Source: JBBECF01 sp040881945
Lineage (GTDB): Bacteria; Pseudomonadota; Alphaproteobacteria; Dongiales; Dongiaceae
Direction of reading: 5' to 3'
NCBI GenBank assembly: GCA_040881945.1
Contig: JBBECF010000085.1
Span: 1 to 30,244, forward strand
Length of the DNA stretch: 30,244 nt
Position 1 is the stretch's first letter. Each line of letters opens with the position of its first letter. Made by a program: the position numbers and the translations under genes. Below, piece after piece: positions 1-8,834 of this stretch. A model generated the notes under the pieces. It saw only the letters and a list, made by a program, of their open reading frames with translations. It had not been told where the DNA came from and ran no database searches.

Positions 1-261
1 CTTGTGGGATTCGCTAGACGCAGCACCGACTTCGTGATCCTCAAGCCGTCTGACTTGCTAAAACGGTTTGATGTTATTCATGGTCGATCGGGTAAAATCC
101 AAACTTACCTGTGGGTTACAGAGAAGGACCGATGTTGGGAAACCCGCGGCCTCAACCGTCCGGACCATTTGTTGATTGCGCAAGGGCAGTTTAATAACAC
201 TGAACGTGACTTCACGGCCTATCTCAACAACTGGCAACCAATCAAAGATCTCAAGCCCTGA
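1..261 (+). CDS. 3' end of an unrecognised protein (5' truncated by window)
   Basis: The reading frame is open from the first base to the TGA at 259-261, so this is probably the last 87 codons of a longer gene; a GTG at position 4 is an unlikely true start. The fragment is hydrophilic, rich in Trp, Asn and Arg, with a stretch LLKRFDVIHG followed by LWVTEKDRCWETRGL and an aromatic C-terminus (YLNNWQPI). I see no membrane segment and no motif that I can assign with confidence. Its codon use is far less GC-biased than that of the genes from 638 onward, so it is probably accessory or transferred DNA. A nuclease-like protein of an accessory locus is possible, but this is only an impression. Confidence 0.55.
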   Translation, partial: LVGFARRSTDFVILKPSDLLKRFDVIHGRSGKIQTYLWVTEKDRCWETRGLNRPDHLLIAQGQFNNTERDFTAYLNNWQPIKDLKP

Positions 262-637
262 AGTTGCGACAGGTGCTAGATGAGGAGCGTTTCCTATGCC
301 ATCCGTGTCACCTTTTCATTCCGTCAAAGAAGCGAAAAAGCCGCCCGGAAATCGCGTACATCACAACAACAGTGCATGTAATACCGGCCGTGATATTCCG
401 CGAAGTGAGCGCAAGCAAGGAGATGCTGGCTATCAGATGTGTCACCACTGCGAGAGTTCGAACAAGCAGCGTAAATAGTCCTTTGTCCGTTCCGGGTCAG
501 GAGCAGATATCCGTCGAAACTGGCCCACTACCGGCCGCGACGGTTGCTTGTGCCGGCTGGCCCCGTGGCTATACTCCCGGCCGCCCGGGCCGGGCGCCAC
601 GCGGCGACCGGGCGGCCCAGCGCAACGGACGGATCGC
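262..637. other. Gene-free stretch, composition boundary
   Basis: These 376 bases hold no convincing gene. Short open frames exist on both strands but lack ribosome sites and family-like sequence. Up to about position 480 the DNA is only moderately GC-rich; beyond about 530 it switches to the very GC-rich composition of the rest of the window. The right end carries a candidate promoter for the downstream kinase, followed by a C/G-only palindromic leader. Confidence 0.6.
548..575 (+). promoter_or_regulatory. Candidate promoter of the kinase-typA unit
   Basis: A TATACT hexamer (570-575) matches the -10 consensus at five of six bases. A poor -35 candidate TTGTGC (548-553) lies 16 bases upstream. 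It is the only -10-like site in the GC-rich run before the kinase start at 638 and would give a leader of about 55 bases containing the GC-rich inverted repeat around 577-597. Assigned from sequence alone. Confidence 0.35.
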
Positions 638-1651
638 ATGGCGGACACCGAATTGGACGTGGTCGGCATCGGCAACGCCATCGTCGACGTTCTCAGCCAC
701 GCCGACGACCGCTTCCTCGCCGCCCAGGGGCTGGCCAAGGGGGCGATGACGCTGATCGACGCGGCGCGCGCCGACTCGCTCTACGGCGCGATGGGTTCCG
801 CCGTCGAGGTCTCGGGCGGTTCGGCCGCCAACACGCTGGCCGGCCTGGCCTCGCTCGGCGGGCGCGCGGGCTTCGTCGGCAAGCTCGGCCATGACGCCTT
901 CGGCGAGGTCTTCCGCCACGACATCCGCGCCGCCGGCGTCGACTTCACGACGCCGCCGGCGACGAGCGGGGCGCCGACCGCGCGCTGCCTGGTGTTCGTC
1001 ACCCCGGACGCGCAGCGCACCATGCAGACCCATCTCGGCGCCTGCCTCGAGCTGGGGCCGGAGGACATCGACGCCGGGCTCGTCGGCCGCGCCAAGGTGA
1101 CTTATCTCGAGGGCTATCTGTGGGACCCGCCGCGCGCCAAGGAGGCGTTCCGCAAGGCCGCCGCCCTGGCGCACGCGGCCGGACACAAGGTGGCCCTCAC
1201 CCTCTCCGACTCGTTCTGCGTCGAACGCCACCGCGCCGAATTCCGCGAGCTGGTCGCCGGCCCGGTCGATATCCTGTTCGCCAACGAGGCCGAGATCTGC
1301 GCCCTGTGGCAGGCCGCCGACTTCGACGCCGCGCTGCAGGCGACGCGCGGCCATTGCGAGGTCGTGGCCCTGACGCGCAGCGCCAAGGGCTCGGTCCTGC
1401 TCGCCGGCGACGAGCTGCACGTCATCGACGCCGCGCCGACCGGCCAAATCGTCGATACGACCGGCGCCGGCGACCTCTACGCCGCCGGCTTCCTCTACGG
1501 CTATACCGGCGGCCACGACCTGCGCGCCTGCGGGCGCGTCGCCGCCATCGCCGCCGCCGAGGTGCTCGGCCATTTCGGCGCCCGGCCGGAGACGCCGCTC
1601 GCGGATTTGCTGCCCGCGGGGCTTGGACGGCGCCGCCCGCACCCCATGTAA
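638..1651 (+). CDS. PfkB-family carbohydrate/adenosine kinase
   Basis: Predicted 337-residue cytoplasmic kinase of the PfkB/ribokinase family, phosphorylating a nucleoside (adenosine) or sugar with ATP. The N-terminal glycine pair and substrate-binding segment are visible as SGGSAANTLAGLASLGG (about 59-75), and the C-terminal PfkB signature DTTGAGDLYAAGF at about 273-285 contains the catalytic base Asp279 and the anion hole GAGD. The length is normal for the family. I chose the ATG at 638 because the N-terminus then starts MADTELDVVGIGNAIVDV, the usual first beta strand; the in-frame ATG at 548 would add 30 Arg/Pro/Gly-rich residues that look like untranslated leader. It ends 9 bases before typA, so the two are very probably co-transcribed. 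Adenosine is the commonest assignment for this alphaproteobacterial subgroup, but the substrate cannot be fixed from sequence. Confidence 0.9.
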   Translation: MADTELDVVGIGNAIVDVLSHADDRFLAAQGLAKGAMTLIDAARADSLYGAMGSAVEVSGGSAANTLAGLASLGGRAGFVGKLGHDAFGEVFRHDIRAAGVDFTTPPATSGAPTARCLVFVTPDAQRTMQTHLGACLELGPEDIDAGLVGRAKVTYLEGYLWDPPRAKEAFRKAAALAHAAGHKVALTLSDSFCVERHRAEFRELVAGPVDILFANEAEICALWQAADFDAALQATRGHCEVVALTRSAKGSVLLAGDELHVIDAAPTGQIVDTTGAGDLYAAGFLYGYTGGHDLRACGRVAAIAAAEVLGHFGARPETPLADLLPAGLGRRRPHPM

Positions 1652-1660
1652 GGCTCCGCC

Positions 1661-3490
<1,830 letters not shown>

Positions 3491-3593
3491 ACCGACGCCG
3501 CTTCGCCTTTTGACGACTGCATCGAATCGACGGAGACTCCTTGTTGTTAGTCCGCTCTGCCGCGAAGCGGGACAAGGCTAGGGTGAAGGGATC

Positions 3594-5177
3594 GTGATCG
3601 CCCGCGAGACTGCAAACGAAACCGTCCAAGCCGCCGTCGCGCCGCCAACCACGCTGCTCGAAACGCTCGTCACATACTTCGAGCCGCGGCTCATCGCGGT
3701 CTTGTTCATGGGCTTCTCGTCGGGCCTGCCGTTGGCCTTGACCGGGGATACGCTTAAGAACTGGATGACGCGGGCCGGCGTTGACCTCGGCACGATCGGG
3801 TTCTTCGCGTTGGTCGGTGTCGCCTACAGCCTCAAGTTCGTGTGGGCGCCGTTCATGGACCGGCTGCTGCCGCCCTGGCCCATGAAGGCGCTCGGTCGCC
3901 GTCGCGGATGGGCGATCTGGACCCAAATCGCATTGATGATCGGCATTGTCCTTCTCGGGTTTACGGATCCGACGCTCAACCTTTTCCTCACCGTCCTGTT
4001 CGCGGTCTTCGTGGCTTTCTTCTCCGCAAGCCAGGACATCGTGATCGACGCCTATCGAATCGAACTGCTTGACGATCGCCAACAGGGGGCCGGTGCTGCG
4101 GTAACCCAGTGGGGGTACAGATTGGGAATGCTGGCCTCGGGGGCGGGTGCGCTGTGGCTGCGTAAGAGCGGGGAGGGGTTGTCGTGGTCCGCCATCTACT
4201 TGATCATGGCGGCGCTGGTCGGCATCGGCATCGCTGCCGTTCTGCTGACGCGCGAACCGGATGACGCAGGCGGTTCGAGGGCGAAATCGTCCATCATCGA
4301 CACCAAGGGCTGGTACGTCCTCCCGCTCGTAGCCGTGGCGGCGTCGGCGGTCGGCGCATTCCTTCTCGTCAAGTTCGTCGTCTTCGCCAATATCGCGTTC
4401 AGCGCGTGGTTCCAGTGGGTTCCCAACGTGGGCGCGACGATCGCCGCCGCGGCCGTTCCGGTGGTCATGATTCTTGCTTTGCCAACGCCGCGTCTCTCCG
4501 GCACCCAGGAAGGCTCGGCCTATTCGGATCTCTATGCCTGGCTGGAAGCCGCCGTCATCGCGCCCTTCAAGGACATGGCCCGGCACCAGGGTTGGGCCCT
4601 CATTCTCTGTTTCATCGTCCTGTTCAAGTTCGGCGATGCCTTCGCTGGCGGAATGGCCAGCTCCTTCTATGTGCAGATGGGTTTCTCGGACGAGGATATC
4701 GCTTGGGTCAGCAAGATATTCGGCGTCATCGCAACTCTTGTCGGAGTCGGAATCGGCGGTCTAGTCGTCGTGCGCCTCGGATTCTTCGGCGCCCTCATGG
4801 TCGGCGGCATCGTTCAGATGCTGTCGAATCTCATGTTTGCGTGGCAGTCCACCGTCGGTAACGACGTCGACTTTCTCATGCTGACGATCGCCATCGAAAA
4901 TATCAGCGGCGGGATCGGCAGCGCGGCATTCGTGGCGTACCTCTCCGCCCTATGCAATGTCGCGTTTACCGGCACGCAATATGCCTTGCTCTCGTCTCTC
5001 GCCGCCATCGGACGGACCGTCCTGTCATCCCCGGGAGGCGAAATCGTCAAATTGATCGGGTGGTTCGATTTCTTTGTTGCGTCCACATTCGTGGCGTTGC
5101 CTGGATTGATCCTCTTGTTGTGGATGATGCGTCGTTATCCGATGCCATCGAGTTCTCGTCCGGTCCGAGGCCTCTAA
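3594..5177 (+). CDS. AmpG-like major facilitator permease (muropeptide transporter family)
   Basis: 527-residue inner-membrane protein with about 12-14 hydrophobic helices. The N-terminal part is AmpG-like: FEPRLIAVLFMGFSSGLPLAL as first helix, then a loop with DTLKNWMTRAGVDLGTIG, the segment KFVWAPFMDRLLPP followed by LGRRRGW, and SASQDIVIDAYRIELL. AmpG proteins import GlcNAc-anhydromuramyl peptides for cell-wall recycling using the proton gradient. Start is GTG at 3594 with GAAGGG just upstream (3585-3590), a short spacing; no better in-frame start covers the first helix. Base composition and codon use are clearly less GC-rich than typA before it and the macrodomain gene after it, which suggests horizontal acquisition. 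No other recycling gene is adjacent, so the exact substrate is uncertain. Confidence 0.85.
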   Translation: MIARETANETVQAAVAPPTTLLETLVTYFEPRLIAVLFMGFSSGLPLALTGDTLKNWMTRAGVDLGTIGFFALVGVAYSLKFVWAPFMDRLLPPWPMKALGRRRGWAIWTQIALMIGIVLLGFTDPTLNLFLTVLFAVFVAFFSASQDIVIDAYRIELLDDRQQGAGAAVTQWGYRLGMLASGAGALWLRKSGEGLSWSAIYLIMAALVGIGIAAVLLTREPDDAGGSRAKSSIIDTKGWYVLPLVAVAASAVGAFLLVKFVVFANIAFSAWFQWVPNVGATIAAAAVPVVMILALPTPRLSGTQEGSAYSDLYAWLEAAVIAPFKDMARHQGWALILCFIVLFKFGDAFAGGMASSFYVQMGFSDEDIAWVSKIFGVIATLVGVGIGGLVVVRLGFFGALMVGGIVQMLSNLMFAWQSTVGNDVDFLMLTIAIENISGGIGSAAFVAYLSALCNVAFTGTQYALLSSLAAIGRTVLSSPGGEIVKLIGWFDFFVASTFVALPGLILLLWMMRRYPMPSSSRPVRGL

Positions 5178-5221
5178 TCGGAGACCGGGCCGTCGAGCGC
5201 GCCAAGGGGAAGCGAGGAATT

Positions 5222-5764
5222 ATGCCGGCAAAGGCGGACGGATCCCCAGTTGCAGCGCGCATGGAGGTGGTCGAGGGCGACATCACCACGCTCGACGTCG
5301 ATGCCATCGTGAACGCCGCCAACAGCACCCTCATGGGCGGCGGCGGCGTCGACGGCGCCATCCACCGCGCCGCCGGCCCGGAGCTTCTGGAGGAGTGCCG
5401 CGGCCTCGGCGGCTGCCCGACCGGCGAGGCGCGCCTGACCAAGGGCCACCGGCTGAAGGCGCGCCACGTCATCCATACGGTCGGCCCGGTGTGGCGCGGC
5501 GGCGAGGCGAACGAGGACGCGCTCCTGGCGGCCTGCTACCGCAACAGCCTCGAGCTCGCGGGCCGGCACCGCCTGTGCAGCGTCACCTTCCCCTCGATCG
5601 GCACCGGCGCCTACCGCTTCCCGCTCGAACGCGCGACCCGCATCGCGGTCGCGACGGTCGCGAGCTTTCTCGCCGCCCACGACCGGCCCGAGACGGTGAT
5701 CTTCTGCTGCTTCGGCCCCGATGCCGCCCAGGCCTACCGCGCCGCCCTGGCCGCGATCGCCTGA
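5222..5764 (+). CDS. ymdB: Macrodomain O-acetyl-ADP-ribose deacetylase, YmdB-like
   Basis: 180-residue single-domain macrodomain protein. It closely follows the E. coli YmdB pattern: VEGDITTLDVDAIVNAANS at the N-terminus, the catalytic glycine-rich loop GGGGVDGAIHRAAG, CPTGEARLT, the HVIHTVGPVWRGG segment and the second phosphate loop SIGTGAYRFP. Family members hydrolyse O-acetyl-ADP-ribose and can remove ADP-ribose from acidic side chains; YmdB also modulates RNase III in E. coli. ATG at 5222 was chosen because a GAGG (5214-5217) lies just upstream and because the upstream in-frame extension runs through the permease gene in another frame. It follows the AmpG-like gene by 44 bases but is much more GC-rich, so the two may have different histories. 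Confidence 0.93.
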   Translation: MPAKADGSPVAARMEVVEGDITTLDVDAIVNAANSTLMGGGGVDGAIHRAAGPELLEECRGLGGCPTGEARLTKGHRLKARHVIHTVGPVWRGGEANEDALLAACYRNSLELAGRHRLCSVTFPSIGTGAYRFPLERATRIAVATVASFLAAHDRPETVIFCCFGPDAAQAYRAALAAIA

Positions 5765-5793
5765 CGAGCCAAGGGCGCGGCGGGCGGCCAGGC

Positions 5794-5832
5794 TTGTTCC
5801 GCGGGGCAAATGTGCTACATTATGTAGCACAT
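5794..5832 (+). promoter_or_regulatory. Promoter and perfect inverted-repeat operator of the Phd/PIN module
   Basis: A perfect inverted repeat with 11-base arms (ATGTGCTACAT, 5810-5820, and its complement 5822-5832) around a single central T. It overlaps a -10-like TACATT (5816-5821) that lies 16 bases after a -35-like TTGTTC (5794-5799). Position and symmetry are those of a TA autoregulation operator, where the antitoxin or the complex would block RNA polymerase. The symmetry is seen directly; the regulatory role is inferred. Confidence 0.7.
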
Positions 5833-5857
5833 TGCTCGATCCATCGGACCGAAGGCC

Positions 5858-6106
5858 ATGACCAAGTCGATCACCTTGCGTGAGGCCAACCAGAACTTCG
5901 CCAGATACGTGCGCGAAGTCGAAGCCGGCCAGGAATTCGTCATCACCCGACGCGGCGAGGCGGTGGCAAAGCTCTCGCCCGTCACCGCCAAGCGCGTGCT
6001 CACCCCGGAGCAGGAGGCGGCGTGGCGGCGAACCCTCGCCCGCCTGAAGAAGGGCTGGCATCTCGGTGACTGGAAGATCCCCCGAGACAAGATCTATGAG
6101 CGCTGA
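5858..6106 (+). CDS. Phd/YefM-family antitoxin
   Basis: 82-residue small protein with the Phd/YefM N-terminal DNA-binding fold: TLREANQNFARYVREVEAGQEFVITRRGEAVAKLSP is the classic prevent-host-death pattern (residues about 6-41). The C-terminal half (about 45-82, PEQEAAWRRTLARLKKGW and a basic end) would be the part that wraps and neutralises the toxin. It overlaps the PIN gene by 11 bases, the normal translational coupling for a TA pair, and sits just downstream of a perfect palindromic operator. It probably represses its own promoter together with the toxin. Codon use is less GC-biased than in the flanking genes, consistent with a mobile origin. Confidence 0.9.
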   Translation: MTKSITLREANQNFARYVREVEAGQEFVITRRGEAVAKLSPVTAKRVLTPEQEAAWRRTLARLKKGWHLGDWKIPRDKIYER

Positions 6107-6557
6107 GCGCTTCACGCTCGACGCAAATGTCCTCGTCTATGCCGCCGATCTCGATTCCGGATGGAAGCACGAACGGGCGCTCGACATCCTCGATCGCGCC
6201 AACGAACGCGATTGCGTTCTCACCCTGCAGGCGCTCGGCGAGTTTTTCTTCGTGACGACCCGGAAGGGCATCGTGGCGAATGCGGACGCCACGGCACTGG
6301 TCAACGATTGGCTGACGATATTTCCCTCTGTCACAAACAGCATGTCGTCGCTGAGAGCAGCCATGATGGCCGTCGTGAAGACTCGGCTTAGCTTCTGGGA
6401 CGCCATGCTGCTTGCCACCGCCGGCGAGGCCGGTTGCAGCGTCGTGCTCAGCGAGGACATGCAGGACGGCGCCAAGTTCGGCGGTGTGACCGTGCGCAAC
6501 CCCTTCGCGGGAGCCTCGCTGCCGAAGGACATCCGGGACTTGCTCGGCCTGGCGTGA
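6096..6557 (+). CDS. PIN-domain toxin (VapC-like ribonuclease)
   Basis: 153-residue PIN-domain protein, the predicted toxin of the pair; PIN toxins are Mg/Mn-dependent ribonucleases that cut tRNA or other RNA. The acidic active-site positions are visible: Asp9 in FTLDANVLVYA, Glu in ALGEFFFV, Asp in SFWDAMLLATA and a following acidic pair in LSEDMQDG. ATG at 6096, overlapping the antitoxin gene by 11 bases, was chosen because the PIN domain begins right after it; an in-frame ATG at 6066 lies inside the antitoxin and adds ten unrelated residues. It ends 15 bases before the convergent phoB stop. It appears intact. Confidence 0.88.
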   Translation: MSAERFTLDANVLVYAADLDSGWKHERALDILDRANERDCVLTLQALGEFFFVTTRKGIVANADATALVNDWLTIFPSVTNSMSSLRAAMMAVVKTRLSFWDAMLLATAGEAGCSVVLSEDMQDGAKFGGVTVRNPFAGASLPKDIRDLLGLA

Positions 6558-6572
6558 GGCGGTGCGTCGGCC

Positions 6573-7262
6573 TCAGCCCGCCCGGTCGAGGGCGTAGCCG
6601 GCGGCGCGCACGGTGCGGATCAGGTCCGGCTCGGCGCCGGCGTTGAGCGCTTTGCGCAGTCGCCGGATATGCACGTCGACGGTGCGCGGCTCGACATGGA
6701 CGTCGCGACCCCACACCGTGTCGAGCAGTTGCTCGCGGTCGAACACTCGCCCCGGATGCTCCAGGAGGCGACGCAGCAGGCGGAACTCGGTCGGCCCCAG
6801 ATGCACGTCGCGGGCGCCCCGACGCACGCGGTGCCGGGCGAGGTCCATGGTCAAATCGTCGAACTGCAACACCTCGTCGTGTTGCTCCGGCCGCGCCCGG
6901 CGCAGCACGGCGCGGGCGCGGGCGATCAGCTCGGCCGGGCTGAACGGCTTGGTCACGTAGTCGTCGGCGCCGCCCGCGAGGCCGCGCAGCTTGTCCGCCT
7001 CCTCGCCGCGCGCCGTCAGCATGATGATCGGCACGCCCCGCGTCTCCGGCTGCCGGCGCAGCCGGCGGCAGACCTCGATGCCCGAAACGAGCGGCAGCAT
7101 CCAGTCGAGCAGGACCAGGTCCGGGCGCTGTTCCTGCGCCAGCAGTATCGCTTCTTCGCCGTCGCGCGCCTCGGCGACGCGGAATCCCTCGCGCTCGAGG
7201 TTGTAGCGCAGCAGCGTGCGCAGCGCGCCCTCGTCCTCGACGACGAGGACCAGGGGGCTCAC
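6573..7262 (-). CDS. phoB: Phosphate regulon response regulator PhoB
   Basis: 229-residue OmpR/PhoB-type transcription factor, exactly the usual PhoB length. Receiver domain residues 3-118: acidic pocket VVEDE at 7-11, phospho-acceptor Asp53 in LLDWMLP, Thr83 and Lys105 in the TKPF motif. The C-terminal winged helix (about 128-225) shows HLGPTEFRLLRRLLEHPGRVFDREQLL and the recognition helix VEPRTVDVHIRRLRKAL. PhoR would phosphorylate Asp53 under phosphate starvation and PhoB then binds Pho boxes. The start is a GTG at 7262 overlapping the phoU stop by 4 bases (GTGA), so translation is coupled to phoU; the longer upstream frame is phoU read in another frame. Last gene of the pst operon. Confidence 0.97.
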   Translation of the reverse strand: MSPLVLVVEDEGALRTLLRYNLEREGFRVAEARDGEEAILLAQEQRPDLVLLDWMLPLVSGIEVCRRLRRQPETRGVPIIMLTARGEEADKLRGLAGGADDYVTKPFSPAELIARARAVLRRARPEQHDEVLQFDDLTMDLARHRVRRGARDVHLGPTEFRLLRRLLEHPGRVFDREQLLDTVWGRDVHVEPRTVDVHIRRLRKALNAGAEPDLIRTVRAAGYALDRAG

Positions 7263-8005
7263 CCCGGTTCCTTCGCGCCGGTCCCGCCGTCCGGCGGCGC
7301 GACGACCGCGTAGCTCGTGGAGTCGCCCTTCGGCCGGGTCGCCTCGATCGGCCGGCCGAGCACCAGGAAATGCACCGTCTCGGCGATGTTCGTGGCGTGG
7401 TCGCCGATGCGTTCGATGTTCTTGGCAATGAACAGCAGGTGGATCGACGGGCCGATGTTGCGCGGGTCCTCCATCATGTAGGTCAACAGTTCGCGGAACA
7501 GGCTGGTGTACATCTCGTCGACCTCCTCGTCGCGCCGCCAAGCGTCCACCGCCTTGTCGGCGTCGTGCTCGACATAGGCGTCGAGGATGTCCTTGATGAG
7601 CTGTTGCACCAGCCGGCCCATGCGCGGAATGGCGTGGGCCGACTTTACCGCCGGGCTCTGCGACAGGGCGATGGCGCGCTTGGCGACATTGGTGGCGTAG
7701 TCGCCGATGCGCTCCAGGTCGCTGGAGATCTTCAGGGCCGCCACGACCTCGCGCAGGTCCTTCGCCATCGGCTGGCGCAACGCCAGCATGCGCACGGTCA
7801 TGTTGCCGATCTCGTGCTCCAGGGCGTCGATGCGGGCGTCGTCCTGCACGACCTGGGCGGCCGCCTCGGCGTCGCGCCGCACCAGCGCCTCGATCGCCCG
7901 CTGGAGCTGCGCCTCGGCCAGACCGCCCATCCGGGCGATCACCTGGCTGAGGCGCTTCAGCTCGTCGTCGAACGACTTGACGATGTGCTCGGGGCGGTTG
8001 GACAT
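7259..8005 (-). CDS. phoU: Phosphate signalling protein PhoU
   Basis: 248-residue all-helical cytoplasmic protein with two PhoU repeats. The metal-binding signatures are visible in both: ISSDLERIGDYATNVAKRA (first half) and IAKNIERIGDHATNIAE (second half). PhoU links the Pst transporter to PhoR, keeps PhoB off when phosphate is ample, and limits phosphate uptake. ATG at 8005 begins MSNRPEHIVKSFDDELKRL, as usual for the family; it lies 13 bases downstream of the pstB stop. The gene overlaps phoB by 4 bases. Length is normal. Confidence 0.96.
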   Translation of the reverse strand: MSNRPEHIVKSFDDELKRLSQVIARMGGLAEAQLQRAIEALVRRDAEAAAQVVQDDARIDALEHEIGNMTVRMLALRQPMAKDLREVVAALKISSDLERIGDYATNVAKRAIALSQSPAVKSAHAIPRMGRLVQQLIKDILDAYVEHDADKAVDAWRRDEEVDEMYTSLFRELLTYMMEDPRNIGPSIHLLFIAKNIERIGDHATNIAETVHFLVLGRPIEATRPKGDSTSYAVVAPPDGGTGAKEPG

Positions 8006-8018
8006 GGCTCCCCTCCGT

Positions 8019-8825
8019 TCAGCCGAAGCGGCCGGTGATATAGCCTTGCGTGCGCTCGTCGCGCGGGCTGGTGAAGATGGTCTCCGTGTCGCCCTGCTCG
8101 ACCAGTTCGCCGAGGTGAAAGAAGGCGGTGCGCTGCGACACGCGCGCCGCCTGCTGCATGTTGTGCGTGACGATGACGATGGTGAAGTTCTCGCGCAGTT
8201 CGTCGATCAGCTCCTCGACGCGCGCGGTGGCGATCGGGTCGAGCGCCGAGCACGGCTCGTCCATCAGGATGACCTCGGGACCGACGGCGATGGCCCGGGC
8301 GATGCACAGCCGCTGCTGCTGGCCGCCGCTGAGGCTGGTGCCCGGCGCCTGCAGCCGGTCGGCGACCTCGGCCAACAGCCCGGCGCGCTCCAGGCTGGTG
8401 GCGACGATCTCGTCGAGCTCGGCCCGGCTCGCCCCCAGGCCGTGAATGCGCGGGCCATAGGCGACGTTGTCGTAGATCGATTTCGGGAACGGGTTCGGTT
8501 TCTGGAACACCATGCCGACGCGCGCGCGCAACAGCACGACGTCGAGCTCCTTGTCATAGATGTCCTGGCCGTCGAGCGAGATCGCGCCGCTCACCCGGCA
8601 GGTCTCGATGACGTCGTTCATGCGGTTGAGGCAACGCAGGAACGTCGACTTGCCGCAGCCCGACGGGCCGATCAGCGCCGTCACCTCGTGCTCGCCGACG
8701 TCGATGTCGATGCCCTTCAGCGCCTGCTTCTCGCCGTAGAACACGTCGACGCCGCGCGCCGACATCTTGGCCCGGGCGCCGGGCCGCGGCGCCGCCTGTT
8801 CCGCGCTGCGTTCGACCGCCGCCAT
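8019..8825 (-). CDS. pstB: Phosphate ABC transporter ATPase PstB
   Basis: 268-residue ABC ATPase that powers phosphate import. Motifs in order: Walker A GPSGCGKST (53-61), Q-loop in MVFQKPNPFP (105-114), ABC signature LSGGQQQR (165-172), Walker B VILMDEP (185-191), D-loop SALD and switch His221 in THNMQQA. The CLNRMND segment after Walker A and the FQKPNPFP Q-loop are typical of PstB among ABC ATPases. The first 20 residues are an Ala/Arg-rich extension before the conserved start of the domain; an internal ATG at codon 21 is an alternative start. It is followed by phoU after 13 bases and preceded by pstA by 9 bases. Confidence 0.97.
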   Translation of the reverse strand: MAAVERSAEQAAPRPGARAKMSARGVDVFYGEKQALKGIDIDVGEHEVTALIGPSGCGKSTFLRCLNRMNDVIETCRVSGAISLDGQDIYDKELDVVLLRARVGMVFQKPNPFPKSIYDNVAYGPRIHGLGASRAELDEIVATSLERAGLLAEVADRLQAPGTSLSGGQQQRLCIARAIAVGPEVILMDEPCSALDPIATARVEELIDELRENFTIVIVTHNMQQAARVSQRTAFFHLGELVEQGDTETIFTSPRDERTQGYITGRFG

Positions 8826-8834
8826 GGGGTCCTC

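Noticed and set aside
445..475. GTTCGAAC sequence resembling a tRNA T-loop
   Set aside because: The flanking bases cannot form a T stem or an acceptor stem, so no tRNA or tRNA fragment is supported.
296..478. 60-codon open frame in the left gene-free stretch
   Set aside because: No ribosome site, no recognisable protein pattern, and it lies in DNA that does not show coding periodicity on inspection.
3491..3593. Possible intrinsic terminator after typA (CCGCT/AGCGG stem near 3552)
   Set aside because: The stem is only five bases with a nine-base loop and no T-run follows.
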